Positions 1 to 5,346 are shown, counted from the first letter of the stretch. The stretch is DNA of 5,662 nucleotides from Methanosarcinales archaeon (GCA_030640725.1 DAOWIV010000151.1:1-5662), one strand, 5' to 3'. The notes: a model not told the origin generated them from the sequence alone. Numbers and translations: made by a program.

Positions 1-139
1 CGATAGGGGGTGGAAGTGGGCAAGAAGCAGTCTGCTGCAACTGATTTTCTACTACAGTGCCATCAAAAATTAGCGATCAGCCGTGGGAAAGGCGGGTTGA
101 AAGCCCTCCGAAAAGTCCCTGCAATAATTCTCTTCGATA

Positions 140-178
140 CGGGCAACCGCAGATGCGCGAGGGTACGCGGATGTCCCG
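140..178. other. Potential stem-loop
   Basis: The arms CGGG-CA-A-CCGC (140-150) and GCGG-A-TG-T-CCCG (167-178) can pair over ten base pairs, with one A-A mismatch and one bulged T, around a 16-base loop. No T-run follows, so it does not look like a simple terminator. It could be a structured leader, part of a small RNA or a DNA-level site. The fold is read by eye only. Confidence 0.3.
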
Positions 179-259
179 GTTAACCCTGCACGATCACACC
201 GACACCCCAGAGTCCACCAACCCATTAACTTTAAATGAGTTTACACTATATGTATCATG

Positions 260-276
260 GCGTATGATCCATACGC
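260..276. promoter_or_regulatory. 17-bp inverted repeat, candidate operator
   Basis: GCGTATG-ATC-CATACGC is a perfect 7+3+7 inverted repeat. It lies about 44 bp upstream of the TATA-like box nearest the first CBS gene, and around the expected start site of the earlier TATA-like box at 228-237. That position suits an activator or repressor site for the CBS operon. The regulator is unknown; Tfx or the winged-helix protein in this window are candidates by proximity only. Confidence 0.4.
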
Positions 277-318
277 TACAGGGAGTTGATCGGCAAGGTT
301 GGGTCAAGTTGGTAGTAA

Positions 319-329
319 GTTTTAAATGC
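319..329 (+). promoter_or_regulatory. TATA-like box for the CBS operon
   Basis: The A/T-rich core TTTTAAAT resembles an archaeal TATA box. Initiation about 26 bp downstream would fall near 350, leaving a leader of roughly 20 nt that contains the SD site at 361-366 before the ATG at 370. A similar box, CTTTAAATG, occurs at 229-237 and could drive a longer leader transcript. Assignment is by spacing and composition only. Confidence 0.4.
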
Positions 330-360
330 ACCTTGAACATGCATGAATACATTTACCAAT

Positions 361-366
361 GGTGAT
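361..366 (+). promoter_or_regulatory. Shine-Dalgarno site deciding the CBS gene 1 start
   Basis: GGTGAT matches the archaeal anti-SD consensus (GGAGGTGAT) and ends three bases before ATG 370, which is normal for this part of the motif. The in-frame upstream ATG at 343 has no such site and would lie at or upstream of the predicted transcription start. The start at 370 is therefore preferred. Confidence 0.55.
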
Positions 367-369
367 GAA

Positions 370-1305
370 ATGAAAAGGCAGCAGACAAACAGACCCCGAC
401 CAATGGGAGTCCGGGGCGCGCTGGACAGGGGCGGTAACGGGCTTGACTCACATATTGCAACGCATCATGGTGATGTGATGGCGGTTGCGACCGATGGCGT
501 CGTGACGGTTCCGCCAACCACACCGATCATGACTACGGTCAGAACGATGCTTGAACACGGGTTCAGGAGAATTCCTATCGCTGATGCGGGCACACAGCAG
601 TTGAAAGGTATCATCGTATGCAAGGACATCGTTGATTTTCTGTGCGGCGGACCACGGCACTCACTTGTCACCAACCGGTTTGGTGGCAATCTACTCGCCG
701 CGGTCAACGAGGAGGTCCGTGCGATCATGAAGACCGAGGTTCCGCGGCTGGATACGAACGCATCGATCATCGATGCGCTGAAGTTGATGCATGATGAGTC
801 GGTCGGGTGTCTGCCGATCATCGATGAGGATAAACGTGTATCTGCGATCGTGACCGAACAGGATTTCATGCGCCTGATTGCAGACGTCAAGGTTGGTGTC
901 GCTATACGCGAGTACATGTCTACAAATGTGACAACCGTCGAACCGGACGTAGAGATCGGGGTTGTGGGCAAACTGATGGTCGATAACAAGTTCAGACGTC
1001 TCCCTGTTGTCAAGAACGGGATATTGCTTGGGATTGCCACCGCTTTTGATATGCTGCGTTTTCTTGGCAGTGGCGAAGCACTTAAGAAGGGTGCAAACGG
1101 CATAGAAGATGCACTGGTGACACCTGTCAAATCGTTAATCATGCGGGATGTTGTCTGGACGACATCGGATTGCGATCTTGGCAAGGTTGCCGGTATGATG
1201 GATGCAAACAACGTGGGTTCGATCCCGATCATCGATCAAGGTGTTCTCACAGGAATAGTAACTGAAAGAGACATTGTCCGGGCGCTAGCTACACTGAAGC
1301 AATAG
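370..1305 (+). CDS. Four-CBS-domain protein 1
   Basis: A 311-residue soluble protein built of four CBS modules at about residues 34-91, 114-170, 176-232 and 252-307. There is no catalytic, DNA-binding or membrane segment. Tandem CBS pairs form Bateman modules that bind adenosyl ligands such as AMP, ATP or SAM; here the role is inferred to be sensing or protein regulation. The segments GFRRIPIADAGT (64-75) and GNLLAAVNEEVRAIM (106-120) resemble those of CBS proteins common in methanogenic euryarchaea. The usual G-h-h-T-x-x-D ribose/phosphate motif is kept in module 2 (T162/D165), module 3 (T224/D227) and module 4 (T298/D301), but module 1 has V83 in place of T, with D86 kept. An Arg-rich, probably disordered tail (residues 1-33) precedes module 1. 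The ATG at 370 is chosen over 343 because of the SD site at 361-366. It is the first gene of a three-gene CBS run; the next begins 24 bp downstream. Confidence 0.88.
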   Translation: MKRQQTNRPRPMGVRGALDRGGNGLDSHIATHHGDVMAVATDGVVTVPPTTPIMTTVRTMLEHGFRRIPIADAGTQQLKGIIVCKDIVDFLCGGPRHSLVTNRFGGNLLAAVNEEVRAIMKTEVPRLDTNASIIDALKLMHDESVGCLPIIDEDKRVSAIVTEQDFMRLIADVKVGVAIREYMSTNVTTVEPDVEIGVVGKLMVDNKFRRLPVVKNGILLGIATAFDMLRFLGSGEALKKGANGIEDALVTPVKSLIMRDVVWTTSDCDLGKVAGMMDANNVGSIPIIDQGVLTGIVTERDIVRALATLKQ

Positions 1306-1329
1306 ACAATGAAATGACGTAATAACAAC

Positions 1330-2136
1330 ATGACAGAGATGCGGGTTAGGGATATAATGAGCACTCGGGTGTACGCGGTTACACCAGGGGAGCCGCTTTC
1401 GCGGGCACGTAACCTGATGCTTCGCCACAAGATCAGCCGGTTACTGGTGCTGATGCATGACGAGCCTGTCGGCATGCTCACCAAAGCCGATATCACATGC
1501 AGGCTTAATCAGGCAGAGCCGCAGTGGCGGAGGCGCCCGATCGACCAGATTCCAGTCCAGCTGGTCATGACAAAGTCTTTGATCGGCATATACCCTGATG
1601 CCACACTGCCACAAGCATGTGAACTGCTGCTTGAGAACGATATCGGTGGGCTTGTCGTACGTGATGAGAATCTGCACGGGATCATCACCAAGTGGGACAT
1701 GATCCTATACCTCTCAAAGCAGTCAGCAGAGATACGCGCATGTGACGTCATGTCTGATTTTATTGCAGTCGTGCACCGCCAGCATTCGGTTGGGCACGTC
1801 ATACATACGATGGATGCCGAGGATGTGGACCGGGTTGTTGTTCTTGAATACGGTGGAAAGCCGATCGGCATGATCACAAATTCCAATCTGGCGTTTGGGT
1901 GTGCGTCTGACCCCCGCGGCAGAGACAAGAAGTTTCTTGAAGTTCCGGTCGTTGCAGAGGACATTATGTCCACACCACTGATAACGATACCTCAGGATGG
2001 TTTTGCAACCGATTCGGCGCGGACAATGGTCGAGGAACTTATTAACAGCATCATCGTTCTTGATGCTGAATCTGATGTTGTTGGAGTCCTGGATCAGGAG
2101 AGTATACTCCGGGCGATCATTATGATGGGAGAATAA
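1330..2136 (+). CDS. Four-CBS-domain protein 2
   Basis: A 268-residue protein with four CBS modules at about residues 4-59, 73-128, 136-189 and 207-264. The classic start signature D-I-M-S-T appears at the heads of modules 1 (8-12) and 4 (211-215), and a variant CDVMS at module 3. The adenosyl-binding T-x-x-D is intact in modules 1 (T51/D54) and 2 (T120/D123). It is altered to T183/N186 in module 3 and lost in module 4 (D255, S258), so the C-terminal half may bind ligand weakly or act structurally. No other domain is present. The start at 1330 has no clear SD site; ATG 1339 is an alternative that would remove three residues. The gap after the first CBS gene is 24 bp and the next gene starts two bases after this stop, consistent with one transcript. 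The biological target is unknown. Confidence 0.86.
   Translation: MTEMRVRDIMSTRVYAVTPGEPLSRARNLMLRHKISRLLVLMHDEPVGMLTKADITCRLNQAEPQWRRRPIDQIPVQLVMTKSLIGIYPDATLPQACELLLENDIGGLVVRDENLHGIITKWDMILYLSKQSAEIRACDVMSDFIAVVHRQHSVGHVIHTMDAEDVDRVVVLEYGGKPIGMITNSNLAFGCASDPRGRDKKFLEVPVVAEDIMSTPLITIPQDGFATDSARTMVEELINSIIVLDAESDVVGVLDQESILRAIIMMGE
2127..2131 (+). promoter_or_regulatory. Shine-Dalgarno site of CBS gene 3
   Basis: GGGAG sits inside the last codons of CBS gene 2, seven bases before the ATG at 2139. It supports that start and points to translational linkage between the two genes. Confidence 0.5.
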
Positions 2137-2138
2137 TT

Positions 2139-2906
2139 ATGAATGTATCTGAAATTATGGTAAAGCCAGTGCGTATCGAGAAATCAGAGAATCTGTCTCA
2201 TGCAATGGACCTTATGAGCAAGCACGACACCAGACGGTTACTGGTCACAAACAAGGGCAAACTCATGGGTGTGCTAACTATGCGAAACATTGCACGCGCA
2301 CTTGGCACGAGCAGAAAACCGGGTATGCCGGCATCATCGCTGCATGTCGCAACAGCGGTCGGCGATGCATACACCACAGTTCCGCCTGAGATGGGAGTGA
2401 ACGATGCCATATCAATTTTACAGCAACAGCGAGGCATACTTTTTGTGATGGATGGTGATGAGATTCTTGGCTGGGTCACGCCTGAAGAGATCCTGAAGAC
2501 CTGTGGTATTGACGGGTTTGCTGCCGAATTCATGAACACACCGATCACTGCCGCACCGGGCGATCGTGTTGTTCATGTGCGAAGGGTAATGATGGACAGG
2601 AATATCGGGCGGCTTCCTGTGGTCGATGAGTATCAGGTGGTAGGGATCATCACCGAGAAGGATATAGCAAGGGCGATGCGGGCGATCCGCGACATGGTTA
2701 CTGCGAACCAGCAGGATAGTCGGGTCAAGAACATGCTGACGGCTGATGTTATGAGTCGCGGTGTCAAAACCGTGTACACCAACGCCCCAGTATCAGAGGT
2801 TGTGGATATCGCGCTCAAGTATGGATACGGCGGGGTCCCTGTGCTTAATCTTGAAGAGGATCTGGTTGGATTCATCACCCGCCGGGATCTTATTGCAAGG
2901 ATGTGA
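2139..2906 (+). CDS. Four-CBS-domain protein 3
   Basis: A 255-residue protein consisting of four CBS modules at about residues 1-55, 66-120, 127-180 and 199-255, with almost no tail on either side. Heads of modules read SEIM (4-7), EFMNTP (130-135) and DVMS (203-206). The ligand motif is T47/N50 in module 1, degenerate (T114, E117) in module 2, and intact in modules 3 (T172/D175) and 4 (T247/D250). The better-preserved half is therefore C-terminal, the reverse of the second gene. Its start two bases after the preceding stop, with a good SD site, marks it as the last gene of the CBS operon. Like its neighbours it is probably a nucleotide or SAM-type sensor acting through a partner not seen here. 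The three proteins could form a hetero-oligomer, but that is inference. Confidence 0.87.
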   Translation: MNVSEIMVKPVRIEKSENLSHAMDLMSKHDTRRLLVTNKGKLMGVLTMRNIARALGTSRKPGMPASSLHVATAVGDAYTTVPPEMGVNDAISILQQQRGILFVMDGDEILGWVTPEEILKTCGIDGFAAEFMNTPITAAPGDRVVHVRRVMMDRNIGRLPVVDEYQVVGIITEKDIARAMRAIRDMVTANQQDSRVKNMLTADVMSRGVKTVYTNAPVSEVVDIALKYGYGGVPVLNLEEDLVGFITRRDLIARM

Positions 2907-2911
2907 GCCGG

Positions 2912-2926
2912 CTTTTCGGGTTTTTC
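2912..2926 (+). terminator. T-rich probable terminator of the CBS operon
   Basis: Two T-runs (TTTT and TTTTT) fall within 20 bases of the CBS gene 3 stop. Archaeal transcription commonly ends at such U-rich stretches. The convergent gene arrangement also calls for termination here. Confidence 0.4.
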
Positions 2927-2956
2927 GGTCCGGGACACAGGGACTGGTAACAGGTG

Positions 2957-2976
2957 TCACCAAAACCGGAAAATCC
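2957..2976 (-). terminator. T-rich probable terminator of the tfx gene
   Basis: Read on the minus strand, the region downstream of the Tfx stop contains two TTTT runs (ATTTTCCGGTTTTGG). This is weak but plausible as a U-rich archaeal terminator facing the CBS operon. Confidence 0.25.
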
Positions 2977-3009
2977 CCTGACATTTGACTCTGGTGGTTT
3001 TTGGGCGTA

Positions 3010-3447
3010 CTATTGCACCAGTATGTCGCCACTGCCGGTTATCGCAATCTCGAAATCGACCACCACCACCCTGTGCCGTATCCGGCGTCCTGCAAGTTCC
3101 CTGATTCTTGATGCGAGTGCGATGCCATCGTAACGTACATGCACATCCTCATCCGAGGCATCAGCCTTCGAATAGACCATTCCGACCAGATCATTAAGAC
3201 CGGTGCCCTCTGCAACTTTGAACCAGACCGGTGCGCCAAGCATCCTGACAAATTTCAGGGTGTTTTCAGCCTGCTCGATATTCTTGCGTGCTGTTTTTTC
3301 GATGGCAGAGATGTTCTGTTTCGTCGTGCCCAGTTCGGCAGCGATCTCCTCCTGAGAGCAGCCATCGTTCCGCAGTCTCAGTACCTGCATTTGCCGCTCT
3401 GTGAGTGCTGTGTTGCTTGCTGCCATTGATTGTCTCTGCACTGACAT
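3010..3447 (-). CDS. Tfx family DNA-binding transcriptional regulator
   Basis: A 145-residue protein with an N-terminal helix-turn-helix at about residues 15-60 (LTERQMQVLRLR, then SQEEIAAELGTTKQNISAIE) and a C-terminal domain of the Tfx type (about 66-145, including GAPVWFKV). Family knowledge: Tfx of Methanothermobacter binds DNA near the fmdECB (molybdenum formylmethanofuran dehydrogenase) promoter. No such genes lie in this window, so the target here is open. The start at 3447 is the longest. The ATG at 3426 (residue 8, MAASNTALTERQ) would give 138 residues, and neither has a clear SD site. The protein faces the CBS operon head-on and lies downstream of, and in the same direction as, the winged-helix gene, with 132 bp between them. 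It is therefore likely to have its own promoter. Confidence 0.85.
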   Translation of the reverse strand: MSVQRQSMAASNTALTERQMQVLRLRNDGCSQEEIAAELGTTKQNISAIEKTARKNIEQAENTLKFVRMLGAPVWFKVAEGTGLNDLVGMVYSKADASDEDVHVRYDGIALASRIRELAGRRIRHRVVVVDFEIAITGSGDILVQ

Positions 3448-3561
3448 GACATATCAAGGTATGGATACATGAGGTCGGACAAAACATCCGGGTGACCTGA
3501 CAGTTTCCAAAACCGGGTGATCAGAGCTTGTGGCTACGCCTAAAATCAGTTCATATCGTCC

Positions 3562-3574
3562 GGAAAAATAAGAA
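3562..3574 (-). terminator. T-rich probable terminator of the winged-helix gene
   Basis: On the minus strand, CTTCTTATTTTTC begins a few bases after the stop of the winged-helix gene. A U-rich run of this kind is the usual archaeal terminator, and it would separate this gene from the downstream tfx gene. Confidence 0.35.
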
Positions 3575-3579
3575 GTCTA

Positions 3580-3864
3580 TTAATCCGGAAGCAATTTAGT
3601 CAGATCGTCATAAAAATTGAGCACCAACTCAGTTACCGGATTTTCGCCATTCAGCGTAAACGTGCGAATCTGTTTTCCAACCTTCTTTTCGTTGATGATC
3701 CCGATTGCGAGCAACGGTTCAATTACCCTCGAAACACTCGAATGTGAGAGCCCGGTCTCCTCCGCGATCCCTGATAGATATGTAAATGTGCCCCGGTTCT
3801 TCATCAGATTCTCAAGAACGATCATCTGCGCCGTCCTTCCAAACGTTTTTTCGAGTGCGCTCAT
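3580..3864 (-). CDS. Small winged helix-turn-helix transcriptional regulator
   Basis: A 94-residue protein that is essentially a single winged helix domain. After a leading helix (FGRTAQMIVLENLMKN, about 8-23) come the helix-turn-helix (YLSGIAEETGLSHSSVSRVIEPL, about 29-51) and a beta wing (INEKKVGKQIRTFTLN, about 57-72), followed by a C-terminal helix (about 76-92) that could dimerise. The form matches small MarR/ArsR-like archaeal regulators found widely in methanogens. No ligand or metal-binding Cys/His cluster is visible, so the signal is unknown. The ATG at 3864 lies about 25 bp from the centre of a strong TATA box, which fits a leaderless mRNA and explains the missing SD site. It is divergent from rnp4, so it may regulate itself or that promoter region. 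Confidence 0.8.
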   Translation of the reverse strand: MSALEKTFGRTAQMIVLENLMKNRGTFTYLSGIAEETGLSHSSVSRVIEPLLAIGIINEKKVGKQIRTFTLNGENPVTELVLNFYDDLTKLLPD

Positions 3865-3884
3865 GTGTTTATCTGTGCGCCCAT

Positions 3885-3894
3885 TATTTATAAG
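3885..3894 (-). promoter_or_regulatory. TATA box of the winged-helix gene
   Basis: On the minus strand, CTTATAAATA is a near-consensus archaeal TATA box. Its centre is about 25 bp upstream of the ATG at 3864, so initiation should occur at or next to the start codon and the transcript would be leaderless. Confidence 0.55.
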
Positions 3895-3930
3895 ATTACC
3901 CGTTTTTAAATTTGATGGGGCTGTTGTACG

Positions 3931-3955
3931 TCGGATTTTTTGATCAATCGACCGA
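3931..3955. promoter_or_regulatory. Imperfect dyad around TTGATCAA, possible operator
   Basis: TTGATCAA (3940-3947) is a perfect 8-bp palindrome flanked almost symmetrically by TCGG (3931-3934) and CCGA (3952-3955). It lies between the divergent winged-helix and rnp4 genes. The right side AATCGACC also occurs in the palindrome at 5313-5328. This is weak evidence and may be coincidence. Confidence 0.2.
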
Positions 3956-4021
3956 TAGGGTGCCGCGGTCAGATGGCAGTAAACGATGGTGGGGCGGAAG
4001 CGTAGAAGTGTGGAAGGGCAT

Positions 4022-4031
4022 GTTAATAAGC
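4022..4031 (+). promoter_or_regulatory. Possible TATA box for rnp4
   Basis: GTTAATAAGC is A/T-rich and its centre lies about 31 bp before the ATG at 4058. Initiation there would give a leader of only a few bases, in line with the absence of an SD site. A second A/T-rich stretch at 3902-3914 (TTTTTAAATTT) is an alternative that would give a longer leader. Confidence 0.25.
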
Positions 4032-4057
4032 ACTGTTACACCCATGAATTATCATCG

Positions 4058-4378
4058 ATGGCGCGAAGGAACCGGAAGAAACTGATCAGGGATATTGCAC
4101 AGCAGCAGATAATACGGCTGTTTGAGCTTGCGGATGTGATATCGAAAACGCGTCCCGAATTGAGCGACCGTTACATACATCTGGCAAAACAGATCGGGAT
4201 GCGGCACAGGGTGCGAATCCCCTCGTATCTGAAGCGCAGGATGTGCAAGCATTGCGGAAAATATCTTGTTCCGGGCAGAACGTGCCGGGTAAGGGTTAAT
4301 GGCGCCCGCGTCGTCGTCACGTGTTATGCATGTGGCAAACAGATTAGATATCCCTACAAAACACAGGGGAATCAGTGA
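4058..4378 (+). CDS. rnp4: Ribonuclease P protein component 4 (Rpp21/Rnp4)
   Basis: A 106-residue basic protein subunit of archaeal RNase P, the ribonucleoprotein that removes 5' leaders from precursor tRNAs. The N-terminal half is helical (LIRDIAQQQIIRLFELAD, SDRYIHLAKQIGMRHRVRIP), and the C-terminal half is a zinc ribbon with ligands C63-x2-C66 and C89-x2-C92. Both are hallmarks of Rpp21, which in archaea pairs with Rpp29 to help the specificity domain. The start MARRNRKK at 4058 matches the usual N-terminus and length. An in-frame extension back to 3986 would add 24 unlike residues and is rejected. The stop overlaps the GTG start candidate of the next gene, so the two are probably co-transcribed. 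All expected zinc ligands are present, so it should be functional. Confidence 0.92.
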   Translation: MARRNRKKLIRDIAQQQIIRLFELADVISKTRPELSDRYIHLAKQIGMRHRVRIPSYLKRRMCKHCGKYLVPGRTCRVRVNGARVVVTCYACGKQIRYPYKTQGNQ

Positions 4379-4380
4379 TT

Positions 4381-5121
4381 ATGGCAAAAAACATTATCCC
4401 ACTATCGACGGTCGACTGGTACGGGCGAGCCGTGACCGTTGTTTTCATGATGGGCTGTCCGTTCCGCTGCCCGTACTGCCAGAACCATGCGCTCTTGGAG
4501 ATGGGAAAACTGACTGCGGAGCCGGCTGATGTCGGAGAGATCGAATCAGAGATTAAAAAGAACTCCCTCCTCGTAAGCGGCGTCGTTTTCACCGGAGGCG
4601 AGGCGTTTCATCAATTTGATGCACTCCAGCATCTCGCGGAGTTCACTCACAAACAGGGGCTGCTGACAGGCGTTGAAACGAACGGATACTACACCAACCG
4701 GATCAGGCAGATGATCGAGGCGCACCTTGTTGACCTGATATGCATGGACGTGAAGGCACCGCTGGAACGGGATGCGTACCTGCATATCTGCGGCATCGAT
4801 GCGGCAGACCATGTCGCGGATTCGTTGAGACTCTGCGACCTGTGCAAGGAACGTGGGATCGATTTTGAGGTACGAACAACGGTATTTCCGGATCTCACCG
4901 GATCGCCCGGCGAGATACAATCAATCGCCACGCAGGTCAGGGAGCTTGCCGGCGATGTGCGGTATATCCTTCAGCAAGGCATACCGGAGCACGCATGGAA
5001 GAAGCTGTCTCCGCGGTCGTTTACGCGGGACGAGTTGATGGCGCTTGCAAGAAACGCAAAGCCAGTCCTGTCGGACGTCAGGATCAGGACAAAGGAGTAT
5101 GGTGAGGAGCGCGTGGAGTAG
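4381..5121 (+). CDS. Anaerobic ribonucleoside-triphosphate reductase activating protein (NrdG2-type radical SAM)
   Basis: A 246-residue radical SAM enzyme. C26-x3-C30-x2-C33 binds the [4Fe-4S] cluster that cleaves S-adenosylmethionine. Further landmarks are GGEA (72-75), ETNG (99-102), MDVKAPL (122-128), RTTVFP (165-170) and the terminal VRIRTKEYGEE (233-243). The whole layout matches the NrdG2 family, which makes the glycyl radical on class III ribonucleotide reductase (NrdD) in anaerobes. NrdD is not in the window, so another glycyl-radical partner remains possible. The SAM-contacting motif reads GGEA rather than the common GGEP. The start is uncertain: GTG 4375 overlaps the rnp4 stop and sits four bases after GGGGA (4366-4370), while ATG 4381, chosen here, sits ten bases after it. 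Either gives a complete protein. Tight linkage to rnp4 implies one transcript. Confidence 0.86.
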   Translation: MAKNIIPLSTVDWYGRAVTVVFMMGCPFRCPYCQNHALLEMGKLTAEPADVGEIESEIKKNSLLVSGVVFTGGEAFHQFDALQHLAEFTHKQGLLTGVETNGYYTNRIRQMIEAHLVDLICMDVKAPLERDAYLHICGIDAADHVADSLRLCDLCKERGIDFEVRTTVFPDLTGSPGEIQSIATQVRELAGDVRYILQQGIPEHAWKKLSPRSFTRDELMALARNAKPVLSDVRIRTKEYGEERVE

Positions 5122-5179
5122 GGGTTAAACAGCAGCGGCAGTCGGCACTGTCTAATTATACTTCATACCACAGGAAATT

Positions 5180-5248
5180 GACGCGGGGGTTCTCGGATGG
5201 TTTTGATTGCCTGCATGTGACGGCGGGCTTGTGCGCCAACCCCCCGTC
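5180..5248 (+). ncRNA. Candidate structured RNA or long stem element
   Basis: The ends GAC-G-C-GGGGG-TT (5180-5191) and AA-CCCCC-C-GTC (5238-5248) can pair over eleven base pairs with one bulged C. An inner stem GGCG/CGCC (5222-5225 with 5234-5237) sits beneath it. A TATA-like box at 5153-5160 would place initiation near 5182, right at the start of the fold. It is not a tRNA, since no TΨC arm or acceptor fit is seen. It could be a small RNA or part of the nrdG 3' end; the fold is by eye. Confidence 0.25.
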
Positions 5249-5260
5249 CATCACAACACC

Positions 5261-5276
5261 TTTCGATTAATCGAAA
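5261..5276. promoter_or_regulatory. Perfect 16-bp palindrome, candidate operator 1
   Basis: TTTCGATTAATCGAAA is perfectly self-complementary. It overlaps the start of the TATA-like AAATATTA (5274-5281) of the ABC gene, a position where a bound dimer would block TBP/TFB. It shares the core TCGAnTAATCGA with the palindrome at 5313-5328. Confidence 0.5.
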
Positions 5277-5281
5277 TATTA
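5274..5281 (+). promoter_or_regulatory. TATA-like box of the ABC transporter gene
   Basis: AAATATTA lies between two related palindromes. Initiation about 26 bp on, near 5304, would give a leader of about 50 nt carrying the second palindrome and the SD site. The match to consensus is moderate. Confidence 0.35.
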
Positions 5282-5312
5282 GTACTATTACTTACACTCG
5301 TAACATCAGATA

Positions 5313-5328
5313 GGTCGACTAATCGACC
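5313..5328. promoter_or_regulatory. Near-perfect 16-bp palindrome, candidate operator 2
   Basis: GGTCGACTAATCGACC is palindromic apart from one mismatched central pair, and shares TCGAnTAATCGA with the palindrome at 5261-5276. The two centres are 52 bp apart, close to five helical turns, so dimers on both sites would lie on the same DNA face. It falls just downstream of the predicted transcription start. Confidence 0.48.
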
Positions 5329-5340
5329 AGCCCGAACAAA

Positions 5341-5346
5341 AGGTGG
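5341..5346 (+). promoter_or_regulatory. Shine-Dalgarno site of the ABC transporter gene
   Basis: AGGTGG precedes ATG 5355 by eight bases and matches the archaeal SD consensus. The in-frame GTG at 5343 lies inside this site and is therefore unlikely to be the start. Confidence 0.55.

Larger units (their letters stand above)
1..369. other. Non-coding leader upstream of the CBS operon
   Basis: I see no convincing gene here. The one long plus-strand open frame (57-365) has low-complexity, family-less composition and runs through the promoter elements, so I treat it as chance. The stretch holds a potential hairpin at 140-178, an 8-bp palindrome GGTTAACC at 178-185, two TATA-like boxes (about 228-237 and 319-329), a 17-bp inverted repeat at 260-276, and the SD site of the first CBS gene at 361-366. 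A 23-codon open frame at 2-73 could be the tail of an upstream gene, but nothing identifies it. Confidence 0.6.

Noticed and set aside
2..73. A 23-codon open frame at the window edge that could be the C-terminus of an upstream gene
   Set aside because: It is too short to identify, and a second frame is also open over part of it.
80..120. Resemblance to a group II intron domain V (AGCCGTG and a GAAA-like loop)
   Set aside because: The closing strand needed for the domain V helix is absent and no reverse transcriptase is nearby.
57..365. A 102-codon plus-strand open frame before the CBS genes
   Set aside because: It shows no recognisable domain and no SD site, and it runs across TATA-like boxes and a palindrome. 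It is most likely a chance frame.
465..1232. Long minus-strand open frame opposite CBS gene 1
   Set aside because: It is a shadow of the coding strand with serine/threonine/isoleucine-rich nonsense composition; the CBS frame is unmistakable.
2960..3516. CCAAAACCGG on both sides of the tfx gene, as possible flanking direct repeats
   Set aside because: A ten-base match is expected by chance several times in a window this size, and the surrounding bases do not align.
3986..4057. A 24-residue N-terminal extension of Rnp4
   Set aside because: The family starts with MARRNRKK-like sequence, and the extension has no similarity and overlaps a possible TATA box.
5180..5248. A tRNA gene, given the length of about 70 bases and paired ends
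   Set aside because: It lacks a TΨC arm, an anticodon arm and a proper seven-pair acceptor stem.
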